Shown here: piece after piece, positions 34,202 to 42,396 of the stretch
How positions within the stretch are numbered: position 1 is the stretch's first letter
Layout of the letters: each line of letters begins with the position of its first letter
Assembly (NCBI GenBank): GCA_051010395.1
Contig: JBPCVQ010000133.1
Coordinates: 1-44,029 of the forward strand
From: JANQPX01 sp051010395
GTDB taxonomy: Bacteria > Pseudomonadota > Alphaproteobacteria > Geminicoccales > Geminicoccaceae
Direction of reading: 5' to 3'
Length of the DNA stretch: 44,029 bases
Made by a program: the position numbers and the translations under genes
Notes under the pieces: model-generated
Database searches by the model: none
Told to the model about the DNA's origin: nothing
The model's input: only the letters and a program-made list of their open reading frames with translations

Positions 34202-35002
34202 ATGGACGTCTACCCCCGAGACGACAAAAGAATGGTGAAGACCGAAACGGTGGTTCACCTCGAGAATATCGAGATGCGCTATCCAGGCCAGGATCGGCCG
34301 GCTCTTACCGTCCTGGCGCTGGAAGTCAACGCAGGCGAGCGCGTAGCCCTGATTGGGCCGAGCGGTGGTGGCAAGACGACGCTGCTTCGGCTTCTTAACG
34401 GCACACTTTTGCCTACGGCCGGGCGCATCGATATTTTAGGCGAGCGCTTGAACGCGAGTTCGCCGCCGCGCGAACATCGCCGGCGTATCGGCATGGTCTT
34501 CCAGGGTTTCGCGCTGGTCGAACGAGCGACGGTCATGCAGAACGTGCTCTCCGGCCGGCTCGGCTATGCCCATCCCTGGCTGTCCCTCTTCGGCAAGTTC
34601 AACGATGAGGATCGAAGCCTCGCCATGGCGGCAATCGCTGAAGTCGACCTCCTCGATAAAGCCCATGAGCGAGTCGACGGACTGAGCGGCGGCCAGCGGC
34701 AAAGGGTGGCGATCGCTCGCGTCCTGGCCCAAGCCCCGGATCTAATTCTAGCGGATGAGCCGGTGAGCCAGCTCGATCCGTCCCTCACGCTCGAGATCAT
34801 TGACCTTCTGACCAGAGCCTGCCAGCGTCGGGACGCGACCCTGATCATGGCGGTGCATCAACCGGATCTGGCAAAAGCCCATATGGAACGCATCATTGCG
34901 GTGAAGGGCGCCGGTATCGTCTTTGACGGGCCGCCTGAAGCACTGACGGAGGAAGCGAGATCGCGCATTTATGACCGCGACACCGAACGCCTCCCAGCCT
35001 GA
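34202..35002 (+). CDS. PhnC-like ABC transporter ATPase
   Basis: A 266-residue ATPase with Walker A GPSGGGKTTLLRLLNG, Q-loop GMVFQGFALVERATVMQNVL, signature LSGGQRQRVAIARVL, Walker B LILADEPVSQLDP and switch His in MAVHQPD. The overall pattern (tyrosine/aromatic A-loop in EMRYPGQ and a long insertion RLGYAHPWLSLFGKF) matches PhnC-type ATPases of phosphonate/phosphite importers. ATG 34202 is preferred because a G-rich ribosome site (GGGGG, near 34189) precedes it; ATG 34232 is a shorter alternative. Its 3' end overlaps the permease gene by about 32 bp. Confidence 0.9.
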   Translation: MDVYPRDDKRMVKTETVVHLENIEMRYPGQDRPALTVLALEVNAGERVALIGPSGGGKTTLLRLLNGTLLPTAGRIDILGERLNASSPPREHRRRIGMVFQGFALVERATVMQNVLSGRLGYAHPWLSLFGKFNDEDRSLAMAAIAEVDLLDKAHERVDGLSGGQRQRVAIARVLAQAPDLILADEPVSQLDPSLTLEIIDLLTRACQRRDATLIMAVHQPDLAKAHMERIIAVKGAGIVFDGPPEALTEEARSRIYDRDTERLPA

Positions 35003-35795
35003 CCCCAATTCCGCCAGGATGAGGGTGGCAGGTGCCAGCGCCGGGATGCGCCTTTCGCCATCGGCAATCCTACTCGGAATTCTCCTGATCTTCATCTGGT
35101 CCTGGTGGAGCCTCGACGTCCAGATCGTGAAGTTCGAGGGTGCCGCGGCACGCATCGTCCAGTTCTTCTCAGGTCTGGTGCCTCCGGACCTCACCGTCAT
35201 GCAGACGGTCATCCATTCGACCCTGGAGACGCTGCAGATCGCCTATGTCGGCACGGTGCTGAGCGCTATCCTTTCGCTCGGCGCCGGTCTCCTGGCGGCC
35301 TCCAATCTGACGCCAGTCTGGGTCCATCAGCCCGTGAAATGGGCGCTCGGCGTCATGCGCGGCATCCCGCTCATCCTGGTCGCCCTGGTATTCGTGGTCG
35401 CCGTCGGTTTCGGTGCGCTTGCAGGCGTCCTCGCCATCACCTTTCATGCCACCGGCATGCTCGGCAAGTTCTATGCGGAATCCTTCGAGAACGCCGATCC
35501 CGAGCCGCTCGAAGCGCTGGAGAGCGTCGGCGCCAGTTGGGCGCAGCGTGTCCGCTTTGGCGCGCTTTCCCAAGTGGCCCCTGATCTGGTGCGCGACACG
35601 CTCTTTCGCTTCGAGCTCAATTTCCGTGAATCCCTGGTGCTCGGCCTGGTCGGCGCCGGCGGCATCGGTTTCTACATCCAGCTCTACGCCCGCTCCTTCC
35701 AATATGAGAAAGTCGCCACACTGACCCTGGTCGTATTGCTGATGGTAGTCCTGATCGAGCAGATCAGCACCTGGTGCCGCCGCCGCCTGCGTTAA
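34971..35795 (+). CDS. PhnE-like ABC transporter permease
   Basis: A 274-residue inner-membrane protein with five to six helices. The first helix is LSPSAILLGILLIFIWSWW. The family core is MRGIPLILVALVFVVAVGFG, with the EAA-loop ESVGASWAQRVRFGALSQVA and the C-terminal FRESLVLGLVGAGGIGFYIQ. This is the PhnE (phosphonate/phosphite) permease pattern. It overlaps the ATPase gene and ends the operon; a possible terminator hairpin lies at 35875-35900. Confidence 0.9.
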   Translation: MTATPNASQPDPNSARMRVAGASAGMRLSPSAILLGILLIFIWSWWSLDVQIVKFEGAAARIVQFFSGLVPPDLTVMQTVIHSTLETLQIAYVGTVLSAILSLGAGLLAASNLTPVWVHQPVKWALGVMRGIPLILVALVFVVAVGFGALAGVLAITFHATGMLGKFYAESFENADPEPLEALESVGASWAQRVRFGALSQVAPDLVRDTLFRFELNFRESLVLGLVGAGGIGFYIQLYARSFQYEKVATLTLVVLLMVVLIEQISTWCRRRLR

Positions 35796-36099
35796 GATCC
35801 GTGGATCAGCTTGGCGATCAGATCCTGAAACGCAGTGGCCTGTGATAGGCCGGGTTTCGACAGCATTAGGCGCTATTGACATGGGCTTGGCCCTGTCAAT
35901 CGATTTGGTTCTCAGGTTTGATGCCGATTTGTATCATTGGTTAGGGTTGAAAACACCAGACTTGATGAAGATATGAAGAATAAGTGCTGTGATTCCCCGC
36001 GTTGGTTGCAGTTTTAGGAAGGAGGGAGAGAGTTTTCAGCTCGTTGGTAATGTGAGAGCACCCACTGTTTTTTTGTGAAATGTTGTGGGAGTTTTTTCA
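35796..36099. other. AT-rich interval downstream of the cytochrome-PhnDCE operon
   Basis: This 304-bp interval contains the hairpin at 35875-35900, a small GGCCT-GTGAT-AGGCC stem just before it, and an AT-rich segment (35920-36099) that must hold the promoter for the small gene at 36100. A GGAAGGAGGGAGAGAG purine run at 36017-36032 looks like a ribosome site but no frame of useful length follows. Confidence 0.45.
35875..35900 (+). terminator. Hairpin, possible operon terminator
   Basis: ATTGACA-T-GGGC pairs with GCCC-TGTCAAT around a TTG loop: 11 base pairs with a single bulged T. A weak T-containing tail (CGATTTGGTTCT) follows. It lies 80 bp after the PhnE-like gene, so it may end that operon. 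Confidence 0.45.
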
Positions 36100-36318
36100 A
36101 TGGCAAACCTTCGACTTGCTCTCGAGCTTGGTCATCGCATTCGTCATTGTGATTGGCCGCCGTTCCATTTTGCGGAACTGCGCAAACTCGCAAAAGATAA
36201 GCTCAAGCTTTGCCGCATCGCGCCGAACGGCCAGGTGACGCCGATCGATCTGCCGCTGGCGTTGGTCAGTGAGGACAATGGCTGGTGTCTGGCGGAAGTG
36301 CAGCCTAGTGTCTGTTGA
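36100..36318 (+). CDS. Small protein of unknown function (72 residues)
   Basis: The frame starts at ATG 36100, 8 nt after a GGGAG ribosome site, and ends at TGA 36318. The product has a basic, Trp/Phe-containing beginning (MANLRLALELGHRIRHCDWP) and a segment LCRIAPNGQVTPIDLPLALV that alternates hydrophobic and polar residues as in small beta-rich domains. No signal peptide or membrane segment, no recognised family. Codon use fits a real gene. It stands alone, convergent with the TfoX/DUF2461 chimera. Confidence 0.5.
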   Translation: MANLRLALELGHRIRHCDWPPFHFAELRKLAKDKLKLCRIAPNGQVTPIDLPLALVSEDNGWCLAEVQPSVC

Positions 36319-36338
36319 AGCGGTATTCAGTCGTCACA

Positions 36339-36587
36339 TCAATCGCTTAGCCAGTCGAAAACGGGCTTGAGCCTGGAAAATTCGTCCCTGCAGATCCGCA
36401 TGATGGCGGGATCGGTTGCGGTCGACGGATCGGCATGGTCGAGCCAGGCCGAGAAGCCTTTATAAAGAAGAAGATCAGCCGCCGGATGATCCTTGGCGTA
36501 GCCGGCTGGCATGCGTTTCTCGGGCAGATCACCGAGCCCATGGGTGGCTTTGCGAAAGCGTTCGGTCAGCTGCTCGTCATAAGCCAT
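36339..36587 (-). CDS. Chimeric remnant: TfoX N-terminus joined to DUF2461-like C-terminus
   Basis: An 82-residue frame. Residues 1-26 (MAYDEQLTERFRKATHGLGD plus LPEKRM) are the opening of TfoX-N-domain proteins, which normally continue MFGG... for about 100 residues. From residue 27 the sequence (PAGYAKDHPAADLLLYKGFS..., ending LKPVFDWLSD) instead matches the last part of DUF2461 proteins (P-x-G-Y-x-x-D-H-P-x-x-D-L-L-x-x-K-x-F, usually near residue 160 of about 225). The frame stays open across the join. It looks like an in-frame deletion between two once-adjacent genes or a recombination product. It has a good ribosome site (GGAG) and may still be expressed, but is unlikely to keep either function. 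Confidence 0.55.
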   Translation of the reverse strand: MAYDEQLTERFRKATHGLGDLPEKRMPAGYAKDHPAADLLLYKGFSAWLDHADPSTATDPAIMRICRDEFSRLKPVFDWLSD

Positions 36588-36606
36588 CGGTTGGTCTCCT
36601 TGGAAA

Positions 36607-37779
36607 TCAGTATGATTTCGGCAGATCGAGTGCACGCTCCGCTACGTGACAGAGAATAAGCTCTTGGCTGACCGGCGCCAGGCGATTGATCCAGACATCG
36701 CGCAGCAGACGTTCGACGTGAAATTCGCTTGCATATCCCATGCCGCCATGGGTGCGAACGGCGCGCTCGCAGGCGTGATAGCCGGCCTCGGCTCCCAGAT
36801 ATTTCGCCATGTTGGCGGCAATGCCCGCGGACCTCCCGGCATCATAGAAAGCAGCCGCTTTCATAGTCATGAGCCAAGCGGCCTCGAGGTCCATATGGCA
36901 TTTCGCGAGCGGGTGTTGGATCGCCTGGTTTTGCCCGATCGGTCTTTTGAAGACCTCGCGGCTTTTCGCGTAGGCCACCGCTCGATCGAGTGCCTCGCGG
37001 CCGACGCCGATGGCTTCGGCGGCGATCAGAATGCGCTCGGGATTGAGGCTGTCAAGCAGATAGCGAAAGCCTTCGCCTTCCTCGCCGATCCGATCGCTCG
37101 CAGGCGCGAGCAGGCCGTTGAAGAAGACCTGGTTCGAATCGACGGCATGACGCCCCATCCTGGCGATCTCACGGATCTCGACATGATCAGGATCGAGTTC
37201 GGCGAAGAATAGGGAGAGGCCGTCCGTCGGCTTCTCCACCTCGTCGATGGGCGTGGTCCGCGCCAGGACAAGGATCCGGTCGGCTATTTTTGCGGTCGAC
37301 GTCCAGATCTTCTGACCAGTGATCCGATAGCGATCGCCGTCGCGGACGGCGCGGGTTTTGATCCTGGTGGTGTCGAGGCCGGCATCCGGCTCGGTCACGC
37401 CGAAACAGGCGATCAACGAGCCGTCGATCAAGGAGGGCAGCCAGGCCGCCTGCTGGTCAGCCGTGCCGTGGCGAACGATCGCCATGGGACTGAAGATGTT
37501 CATGTGGATGGCGCTTGCCGCCGCCATGCCGCCCGGCGAATGGGCGATCGCCTCCATCATGACGGCAGCCTCGGTTATGCCGAGACCAGCACCACCATGT
37601 TCCCTGGGCATGGCAATTCCAAGCCAACCGCCGGCGGCGGTCGCTTTGCGAAAGTCTTCGGGGAAGCTGCGGTTCTGGTCGGCGGCCAGCCAGTAGGCGT
37701 CGTCGTAGGGCGTCATGAGTTTTTGGACGGCCGTGCGGATTACCTGGAGATCGTCATGCAATTCGAACATATCAGTCAT
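36607..37779 (-). CDS. Acyl-CoA dehydrogenase family protein
   Basis: A 390-residue FAD enzyme with the three-domain ACAD layout. N-terminal helices carry GGWLGIAMPREHGGAGLGIT. The beta-barrel FAD/substrate segment is ACFGVTEPDAGLDTTRIKTR, then RITGQKIWTSTAKIADRILV. The C-terminal helices include SREVFKRPIGQNQAIQHPLA and THGGMGYASEFHVERLLRD. It would introduce a trans-2 double bond into an acyl-CoA. ATG 37779 has GGGAGGG upstream. It is divergent from the TPP-dependent decarboxylase gene, sharing a 95-bp promoter region. The chain-length and branch preference is not predictable. Confidence 0.92.
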   Translation of the reverse strand: MTDMFELHDDLQVIRTAVQKLMTPYDDAYWLAADQNRSFPEDFRKATAAGGWLGIAMPREHGGAGLGITEAAVMMEAIAHSPGGMAAASAIHMNIFSPMAIVRHGTADQQAAWLPSLIDGSLIACFGVTEPDAGLDTTRIKTRAVRDGDRYRITGQKIWTSTAKIADRILVLARTTPIDEVEKPTDGLSLFFAELDPDHVEIREIARMGRHAVDSNQVFFNGLLAPASDRIGEEGEGFRYLLDSLNPERILIAAEAIGVGREALDRAVAYAKSREVFKRPIGQNQAIQHPLAKCHMDLEAAWLMTMKAAAFYDAGRSAGIAANMAKYLGAEAGYHACERAVRTHGGMGYASEFHVERLLRDVWINRLAPVSQELILCHVAERALDLPKSY

Positions 37780-37874
37780 GGTCTGCCCTCCCGCCCCGGC
37801 CTTGCCAATCCGAGCATGGTTACGCCAACGTGACAATGATCAGGCGTTTTGGGTCAGGCAATCGGGGAGCGGGC

Positions 37875-39533
37875 ATGAACAGGATAACCGGCAGCAGCAT
37901 TTTCTTGTCACTCCTGAAGGACGAGGGGGTGACCCATCTGTTCGGCAACCCCGGCACGACCGAACTGCCGCTGATGGATGCGCTGAAGGACCATCCGGAT
38001 CTCACTTACGTGCTCGGTCTTCAGGAGTCGGTCGTCGTGACCATGGCCGACGGTTTTGCCCGCGCGTCCGGGAAACTGGCGGCGTGCAACGTGCATGTGG
38101 CGCCGGGGCTCGGCAATGCGATGGGTGCGATTTACAATGCGAAGTTCACGGGCGCGCCACTCCTGATCACGGCGGGTCAGCAAGAGCAGGGCCATGGCCT
38201 GACCGAGCCGCTGCTCTACGATCCGCTGGTGCCGATCGCTGCCCCCTTGGTCAAGTGGGCGACTGAGATCACGCGTCTCGAGGACATGCCGCGCATTGTC
38301 CGCCGCGCCGCCAAGATCGCGACCACCCCGCCCACCGGCCCGGTTTTTTTGTCACTTCCCGGCGACGTTCTGAACGACGAAAAGGGCGTCGATCTCGGCC
38401 GGTCCACAAGGGTGGACTGCCTTAACCGTCCTACGGACGACGTCCTGGCCAAGCTCGCAGCCCGCTTGGTAACGGCTGAGCGCCCCGCGCTCCTGGTGGG
38501 GCATGAGGTGGTGACGTCGGATGCGTTTGAAGAGGTTTCTCGTCTTGCAGAGGTGCTGGGTGCGCCTGCTTATCAGCAGACGGTGCCCTATGGCGCGCAT
38601 TTTCCGTCCGAGCATCCAGCATTCATGGGCGCCCTTTCGCGCGACCAGAAGCAGGTGCGGGATGTGCTTGCCGAGCACGATCTTCTGATCGTCGCAGGGG
38701 CCGACGTGCTGCGCATGTCGGTCTGGAGCGAAACCGACCCGCTGCCGCCGGACCTGCCACTGATCCATCTCGGTCAGCTCGATTGGGAGATGGGCAAGAA
38801 CTATCCGGCCGAGATCGCGATCCGCGCCGATCTGAAGTCTACGGTCAAAGCGTTGACCTCGGTTCTCGAAGAAAGTGGCGGTGCGCCGCTGCGAGCCAAA
38901 GCGACTGAACGGCTGGCCGCCGTCGCGGATCGAAACTGGCTTGCCAAATGCGAGCGACGGCGTTCGTCTGCAAACGCCAAGTCAACCGTCCAGCCGGTGG
39001 CTGGGGAGTGGTTGATGATGCAAGTGGTGGATGCGCTGCCTGAGGATGCGGTGTTGGTGAACGAGGGGCTGACCAGTGCGGCCAGTCTTCTGGACATGCT
39101 GCCATTTCGGGACAAGGACGGCTTTCACGCGTTTGCAAGCGGCGGCATCGGCTGGGCGATCGCGGCCGCAATCGGCATCCAGCTGGCGCGGCCGGAACGG
39201 CCACTGGTCGCAGTGATTGGCGACGGCAGCGCCATGTATACGATCCAGGCCCTTTGGACGGCTGCCCATCTGAACCTGCCGATCACCTATGTGATCCCGA
39301 ACAATCAGGGCTACCGCATCCTGAAGCAGCGACTCCTGGCCTTTCATGGCAACGACAATTTCGTCGGCATGGATCTCGAAGACCCGCCGATCGATTTTTG
39401 CGGATTGGCCCGCTCCCTTGGGTTGGAGGCGCGTCGGATCAAGGAACCGGGCGAGATTGGCGAGGCGCTGAAGACGGCGATCGACGGCCGGCGGCCGACG
39501 CTGATTGAGGTGATGGTGGAGCGTGATGTTTGA
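37875..39533 (+). CDS. Thiamine-diphosphate enzyme, benzoylformate decarboxylase-like
   Basis: A 552-residue TPP-dependent enzyme of the acetolactate synthase/decarboxylase superfamily. THLFGNPGTTELPLMDAL near residue 20 is typical of benzoylformate decarboxylase-like enzymes. The catalytic Glu is in LGLQESVVVTMADGFAR (about residue 52). The TPP-magnesium motif GDGSAMYTIQALWTAAHLN, ending at the NN of VIPNNQGYR, lies in the C-terminal third. It probably decarboxylates a 2-keto acid (aromatic or branched) or joins two-carbon units. ATG 37875 has GGGGAG upstream; homology starts there. It is divergent from the acyl-CoA dehydrogenase gene. Confidence 0.85.
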   Translation: MNRITGSSIFLSLLKDEGVTHLFGNPGTTELPLMDALKDHPDLTYVLGLQESVVVTMADGFARASGKLAACNVHVAPGLGNAMGAIYNAKFTGAPLLITAGQQEQGHGLTEPLLYDPLVPIAAPLVKWATEITRLEDMPRIVRRAAKIATTPPTGPVFLSLPGDVLNDEKGVDLGRSTRVDCLNRPTDDVLAKLAARLVTAERPALLVGHEVVTSDAFEEVSRLAEVLGAPAYQQTVPYGAHFPSEHPAFMGALSRDQKQVRDVLAEHDLLIVAGADVLRMSVWSETDPLPPDLPLIHLGQLDWEMGKNYPAEIAIRADLKSTVKALTSVLEESGGAPLRAKATERLAAVADRNWLAKCERRRSSANAKSTVQPVAGEWLMMQVVDALPEDAVLVNEGLTSAASLLDMLPFRDKDGFHAFASGGIGWAIAAAIGIQLARPERPLVAVIGDGSAMYTIQALWTAAHLNLPITYVIPNNQGYRILKQRLLAFHGNDNFVGMDLEDPPIDFCGLARSLGLEARRIKEPGEIGEALKTAIDGRRPTLIEVMVERDV

Positions 39534-39604
39534 TGACCGCGCCTGACAAAGCTTCGGCCATCGGTACAAGAGTTTGGTCATGGTCGTTATTCATTACTCA
39601 ATCA

Positions 39605-40594
39605 TCAGTTCTCCTGCGCTTGAGACTCTGTCTTCTCGAGTGCAGCGGGAATCAGCCTTTCAGAGAAACCTCCAATAAATGACCATACAATAAGTTTGGC
39701 GAATTCAGGATTCGGTAACAAGGCGTCAAGCTGGATATCCCACAAACTCACCGCGTGGCCGGTAATCTGCATATCTTCGAATTTCGGGAAGAGGCCACCT
39801 TCTAGAAATCCTCCCGCCAACATGAAATAAAGAATCATCGAGCCGACCATTCCAAATCCCAATCTGACAACAAGGAAGCTAGCGTGAAAGATTTCTGTCA
39901 GCTGAGCGTAAGACAATGTGGCAGCTTGAGATTGGAATGAATTCAAACGGCTAAAAAAAGCACCGAGCAAGCCGAAAGAAATCGCAGTATAAAATCCAAA
40001 TGCCGGGGCTCGTGAGGCAGTGATATCAATTAAATTTTTTAATAGAGGAAAGGAGTTTCCCAACACACTGGCAGATATAAGCGTTATCCATGGAATGATA
40101 ACTATCGATATTGTGAATAGGCCGAATATCCAAAGCCTTTTTGCAACGTCATGTTGAAATTTTTTATTGAGACGGCGACCAATATACTCCCATTGAATTT
40201 CATCTAAAAAAGCTTGAAATGCTGCTCTTTTTGCTCTCAAGGATTCGGTCGTTTTGTCGGAATCTTTTGCAATGTTCCAATTCTTTTCGTGTACTGAGGT
40301 ATTAAAAAGAGAAAGTCGGTGTTTTGCTTCTGACAGCCGGGCTTCATAGCGCATATCCAGCTGAACTTCGGACATGAACTGAACGATCAGCTGCTCTGTG
40401 CGATACGCCTCGACCCAATCATGTATGGGGTTTGACAAATATGCCTCAATTTTGGCAATTGCTTTTTCTTGCTCGGTATCTTCCACATCTTTGTGAACTG
40501 TGTCCCAGAGAGAGGACATGCTCATAACATAATAGTCCAAAAGTGTGGAATCGGTTACTTTTTTCTTTCTTATCAAGAATTCAAACATTTTCAT
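39605..40594 (-). CDS. AT-rich membrane protein of unknown function, probably acquired
   Basis: A 329-residue protein. The N-terminal half is soluble, charged and helical (about residues 1-165). The C-terminal half has four hydrophobic segments: WIFGLFTISIVIIPWITLIS, FGFYTAISFGLLGAFFSRL, LVVRLGFGMVGSMILYFMLA and LIVWSFIGGFSERLIPAALE. The last pattern (G-G-F-S-E-R) recurs in several poorly studied membrane proteins. Its codon use is far more AT-rich than all neighbours, so horizontal transfer is likely. Two ATG codons (40594 and 40588) could start it. Nine-base inverted matches (TATTCATTA at 39588-39596, TAATGAATA at 40631-40639) flank it, but in AT-rich DNA these may be chance. No function can be assigned. 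Confidence 0.65.
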   Translation of the reverse strand: MKMFEFLIRKKKVTDSTLLDYYVMSMSSLWDTVHKDVEDTEQEKAIAKIEAYLSNPIHDWVEAYRTEQLIVQFMSEVQLDMRYEARLSEAKHRLSLFNTSVHEKNWNIAKDSDKTTESLRAKRAAFQAFLDEIQWEYIGRRLNKKFQHDVAKRLWIFGLFTISIVIIPWITLISASVLGNSFPLLKNLIDITASRAPAFGFYTAISFGLLGAFFSRLNSFQSQAATLSYAQLTEIFHASFLVVRLGFGMVGSMILYFMLAGGFLEGGLFPKFEDMQITGHAVSLWDIQLDALLPNPEFAKLIVWSFIGGFSERLIPAALEKTESQAQEN

Positions 40595-40701
40595 TGTCCA
40601 AACACTTCTTGCGTCAATCAGGACTCATCATAATGAATATTATAGTCTTGGATATATCAAAAGCCGATGCGAGTTCATTCAGTATGAGTTCATTGGCGGT
40701 G

Positions 40702-42396
40702 TCAGTCGTCCGGCAGCTCCAGCGGCGCCAGCTCGTCGAAGCGATCGCGTGGCCCCGGATTGTCTTTGGGCGTTTCGCCGCCGAGATGGTGGATGATGCC
40801 GGAGACGGCGTTGAGCGACGTCTGGACGGCGCCTTCGACCCAGCCGGGGATCCAGCCGATGTCGTCGCCGGCGAGGAAGATGCCGCGTTGTTCCGGCGGG
40901 AGATCGTCCTGCATGAAATGGCAGAACATGCGGCGGTTGTAGCGGTAGTGACCGGGAAGCGCGCCCTTGAACGCACCCAGAAAATTCGGATCGTCCTCCC
41001 AGGACACGGTGATCGGGTCGCCGATGATGTGGCGCTTGAGATCGACCTTCGGGTAGATCTGCTTCAAGGCATCGAGGGCGAGCTGCACGCGTTTGTCGAC
41101 CGGCAGCGGCAGCATCTTCAGCGCATCGCTCATCCAGGCATAGGAGAGGCAGATGACGCCGGGCTTGTCGTCGCCGAGATCGAACAGATAGGTGCCGCGG
41201 GTCAGCCTGTCGGTCAGCGTCATGCTCATCACATCACGGCCGGTCTCCTCGTCCTTGTCTTTCCAGAAGGGGCGATCGACCATGATGAAGGTTTTCGAGG
41301 ACTGCATGTAACGGGTGCGATCCAGCGCCATCCAGATCTTTTGTGAGAAGAGGCGTTCGTCGCACTCGATGCCTGTCGTGAGCAGCCAGCTCTGACAGGC
41401 GACCAGCACGGCGTCATAGGAGCGATGATCGCCCCAGAAATCGGTAACGCCGATCCTGCCATCCGCTCGCCGCTCAAGATGCGCGACCCCGGGGCGGGGC
41501 GCCCCTGAATGAAGTCCGCTGAGGGACGTCCCCTCCGGCCAGTGAACGAGGCGGCCGGGCCGCCGCTGCCAAAGGCCGCGGGGGACCCGTTCGACGCCGC
41601 CGACGACGAAATGCTGATCCTCGTCGCAGTCGGTGAAGACGACGCGCAGGATCTCAAGCATGGAGTTGGGGAAATCGGTGTCCCAGCCGCCGGTGCCGAA
41701 GCCGACCTGGCCAAAAACTTCGAGGTGGCGAAAGCTCCTTTTAGCGAAGGCTGCCGATTTGGCGATGAAACCATAGAAGGAGCTGTCATCGAACGCCGGC
41801 ACCAGCCGGTTCCAGAGTTCCTTGATCCTCCCGACATCGCGTGCGCGGATCGCCGCTTGCATGGCGCTGAACTCGGCCTCGCTCTCAAGCGCTTCCCGCC
41901 AGGCGTCGCCGACGTCCTTGAGGAGAGGCGGCAGATCGTCCGCAGTTTCGGCGTAGATCGGTTTTCCCGCGAGGTCGATCACGGTGCTCGGGGTTGCCGG
42001 CGCAAGTGGGTTAGCGAAGGGGCGGGTCTCCAGACCGAGCTGGTCCAGATAGTGGTAGAATGCCGTGGACGCGCGCGGAAAGCGCATGCCGCCGAGTTCG
42101 GCGACGACGCCATCGGCGGCCTTGAAAGGTTCGGAGTGCAATCGTCCCCCGAGCCGGCGGCTCTCATAGACGATCGGCTTGAGGCCGAGCTTCATCAGTT
42201 CATAGGCGGCCGTGATGCCCGCCATGCCGGCGCCGATGATCGCGACCTCAGTGCCGTGGCGCTCAGCGGGCAGGCGTCCAAGGCCGGACGGGTGAGCGAT
42301 CCAGTCGTCATAGGGAAAGGGAAAATCCGGCCCGAAAATGGTGACCGGCCGTGCGTCTTGGTCATCGCCGATGATCGGTTGATGAGGTGCGGTCAT
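40702..42396 (-). CDS. davB: Lysine 2-monooxygenase (flavin amine oxidase family)
   Basis: A 564-residue FAD protein that converts L-lysine and O2 to 5-aminovaleramide, CO2 and water. It follows Pseudomonas DavB along its length: ITIFGPDFPF-like start, dinucleotide motif VAIIGAGMAGITAAYELMKL (about residues 51-70), ELGGMRFPRASTAFYHYLDQ, VFGQVGFGTGGWDTDFPNSM, SSKTFIMVDRPFWKDKDEET and a final GDDIGWIPGWVEGAVQTSLN. The start ATG 42396 overlaps the stop codon of davA upstream, so the two are co-translated. DavT and DavD, which finish conversion to glutarate, are not in the window. Confidence 0.93.
   Translation of the reverse strand: MTAPHQPIIGDDQDARPVTIFGPDFPFPYDDWIAHPSGLGRLPAERHGTEVAIIGAGMAGITAAYELMKLGLKPIVYESRRLGGRLHSEPFKAADGVVAELGGMRFPRASTAFYHYLDQLGLETRPFANPLAPATPSTVIDLAGKPIYAETADDLPPLLKDVGDAWREALESEAEFSAMQAAIRARDVGRIKELWNRLVPAFDDSSFYGFIAKSAAFAKRSFRHLEVFGQVGFGTGGWDTDFPNSMLEILRVVFTDCDEDQHFVVGGVERVPRGLWQRRPGRLVHWPEGTSLSGLHSGAPRPGVAHLERRADGRIGVTDFWGDHRSYDAVLVACQSWLLTTGIECDERLFSQKIWMALDRTRYMQSSKTFIMVDRPFWKDKDEETGRDVMSMTLTDRLTRGTYLFDLGDDKPGVICLSYAWMSDALKMLPLPVDKRVQLALDALKQIYPKVDLKRHIIGDPITVSWEDDPNFLGAFKGALPGHYRYNRRMFCHFMQDDLPPEQRGIFLAGDDIGWIPGWVEGAVQTSLNAVSGIIHHLGGETPKDNPGPRDRFDELAPLELPDD

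Noticed and set aside
36339..36587. Annotation as a complete TfoX-domain protein
   Set aside because: Only the first 26 residues match; the rest resembles the tail of another family.
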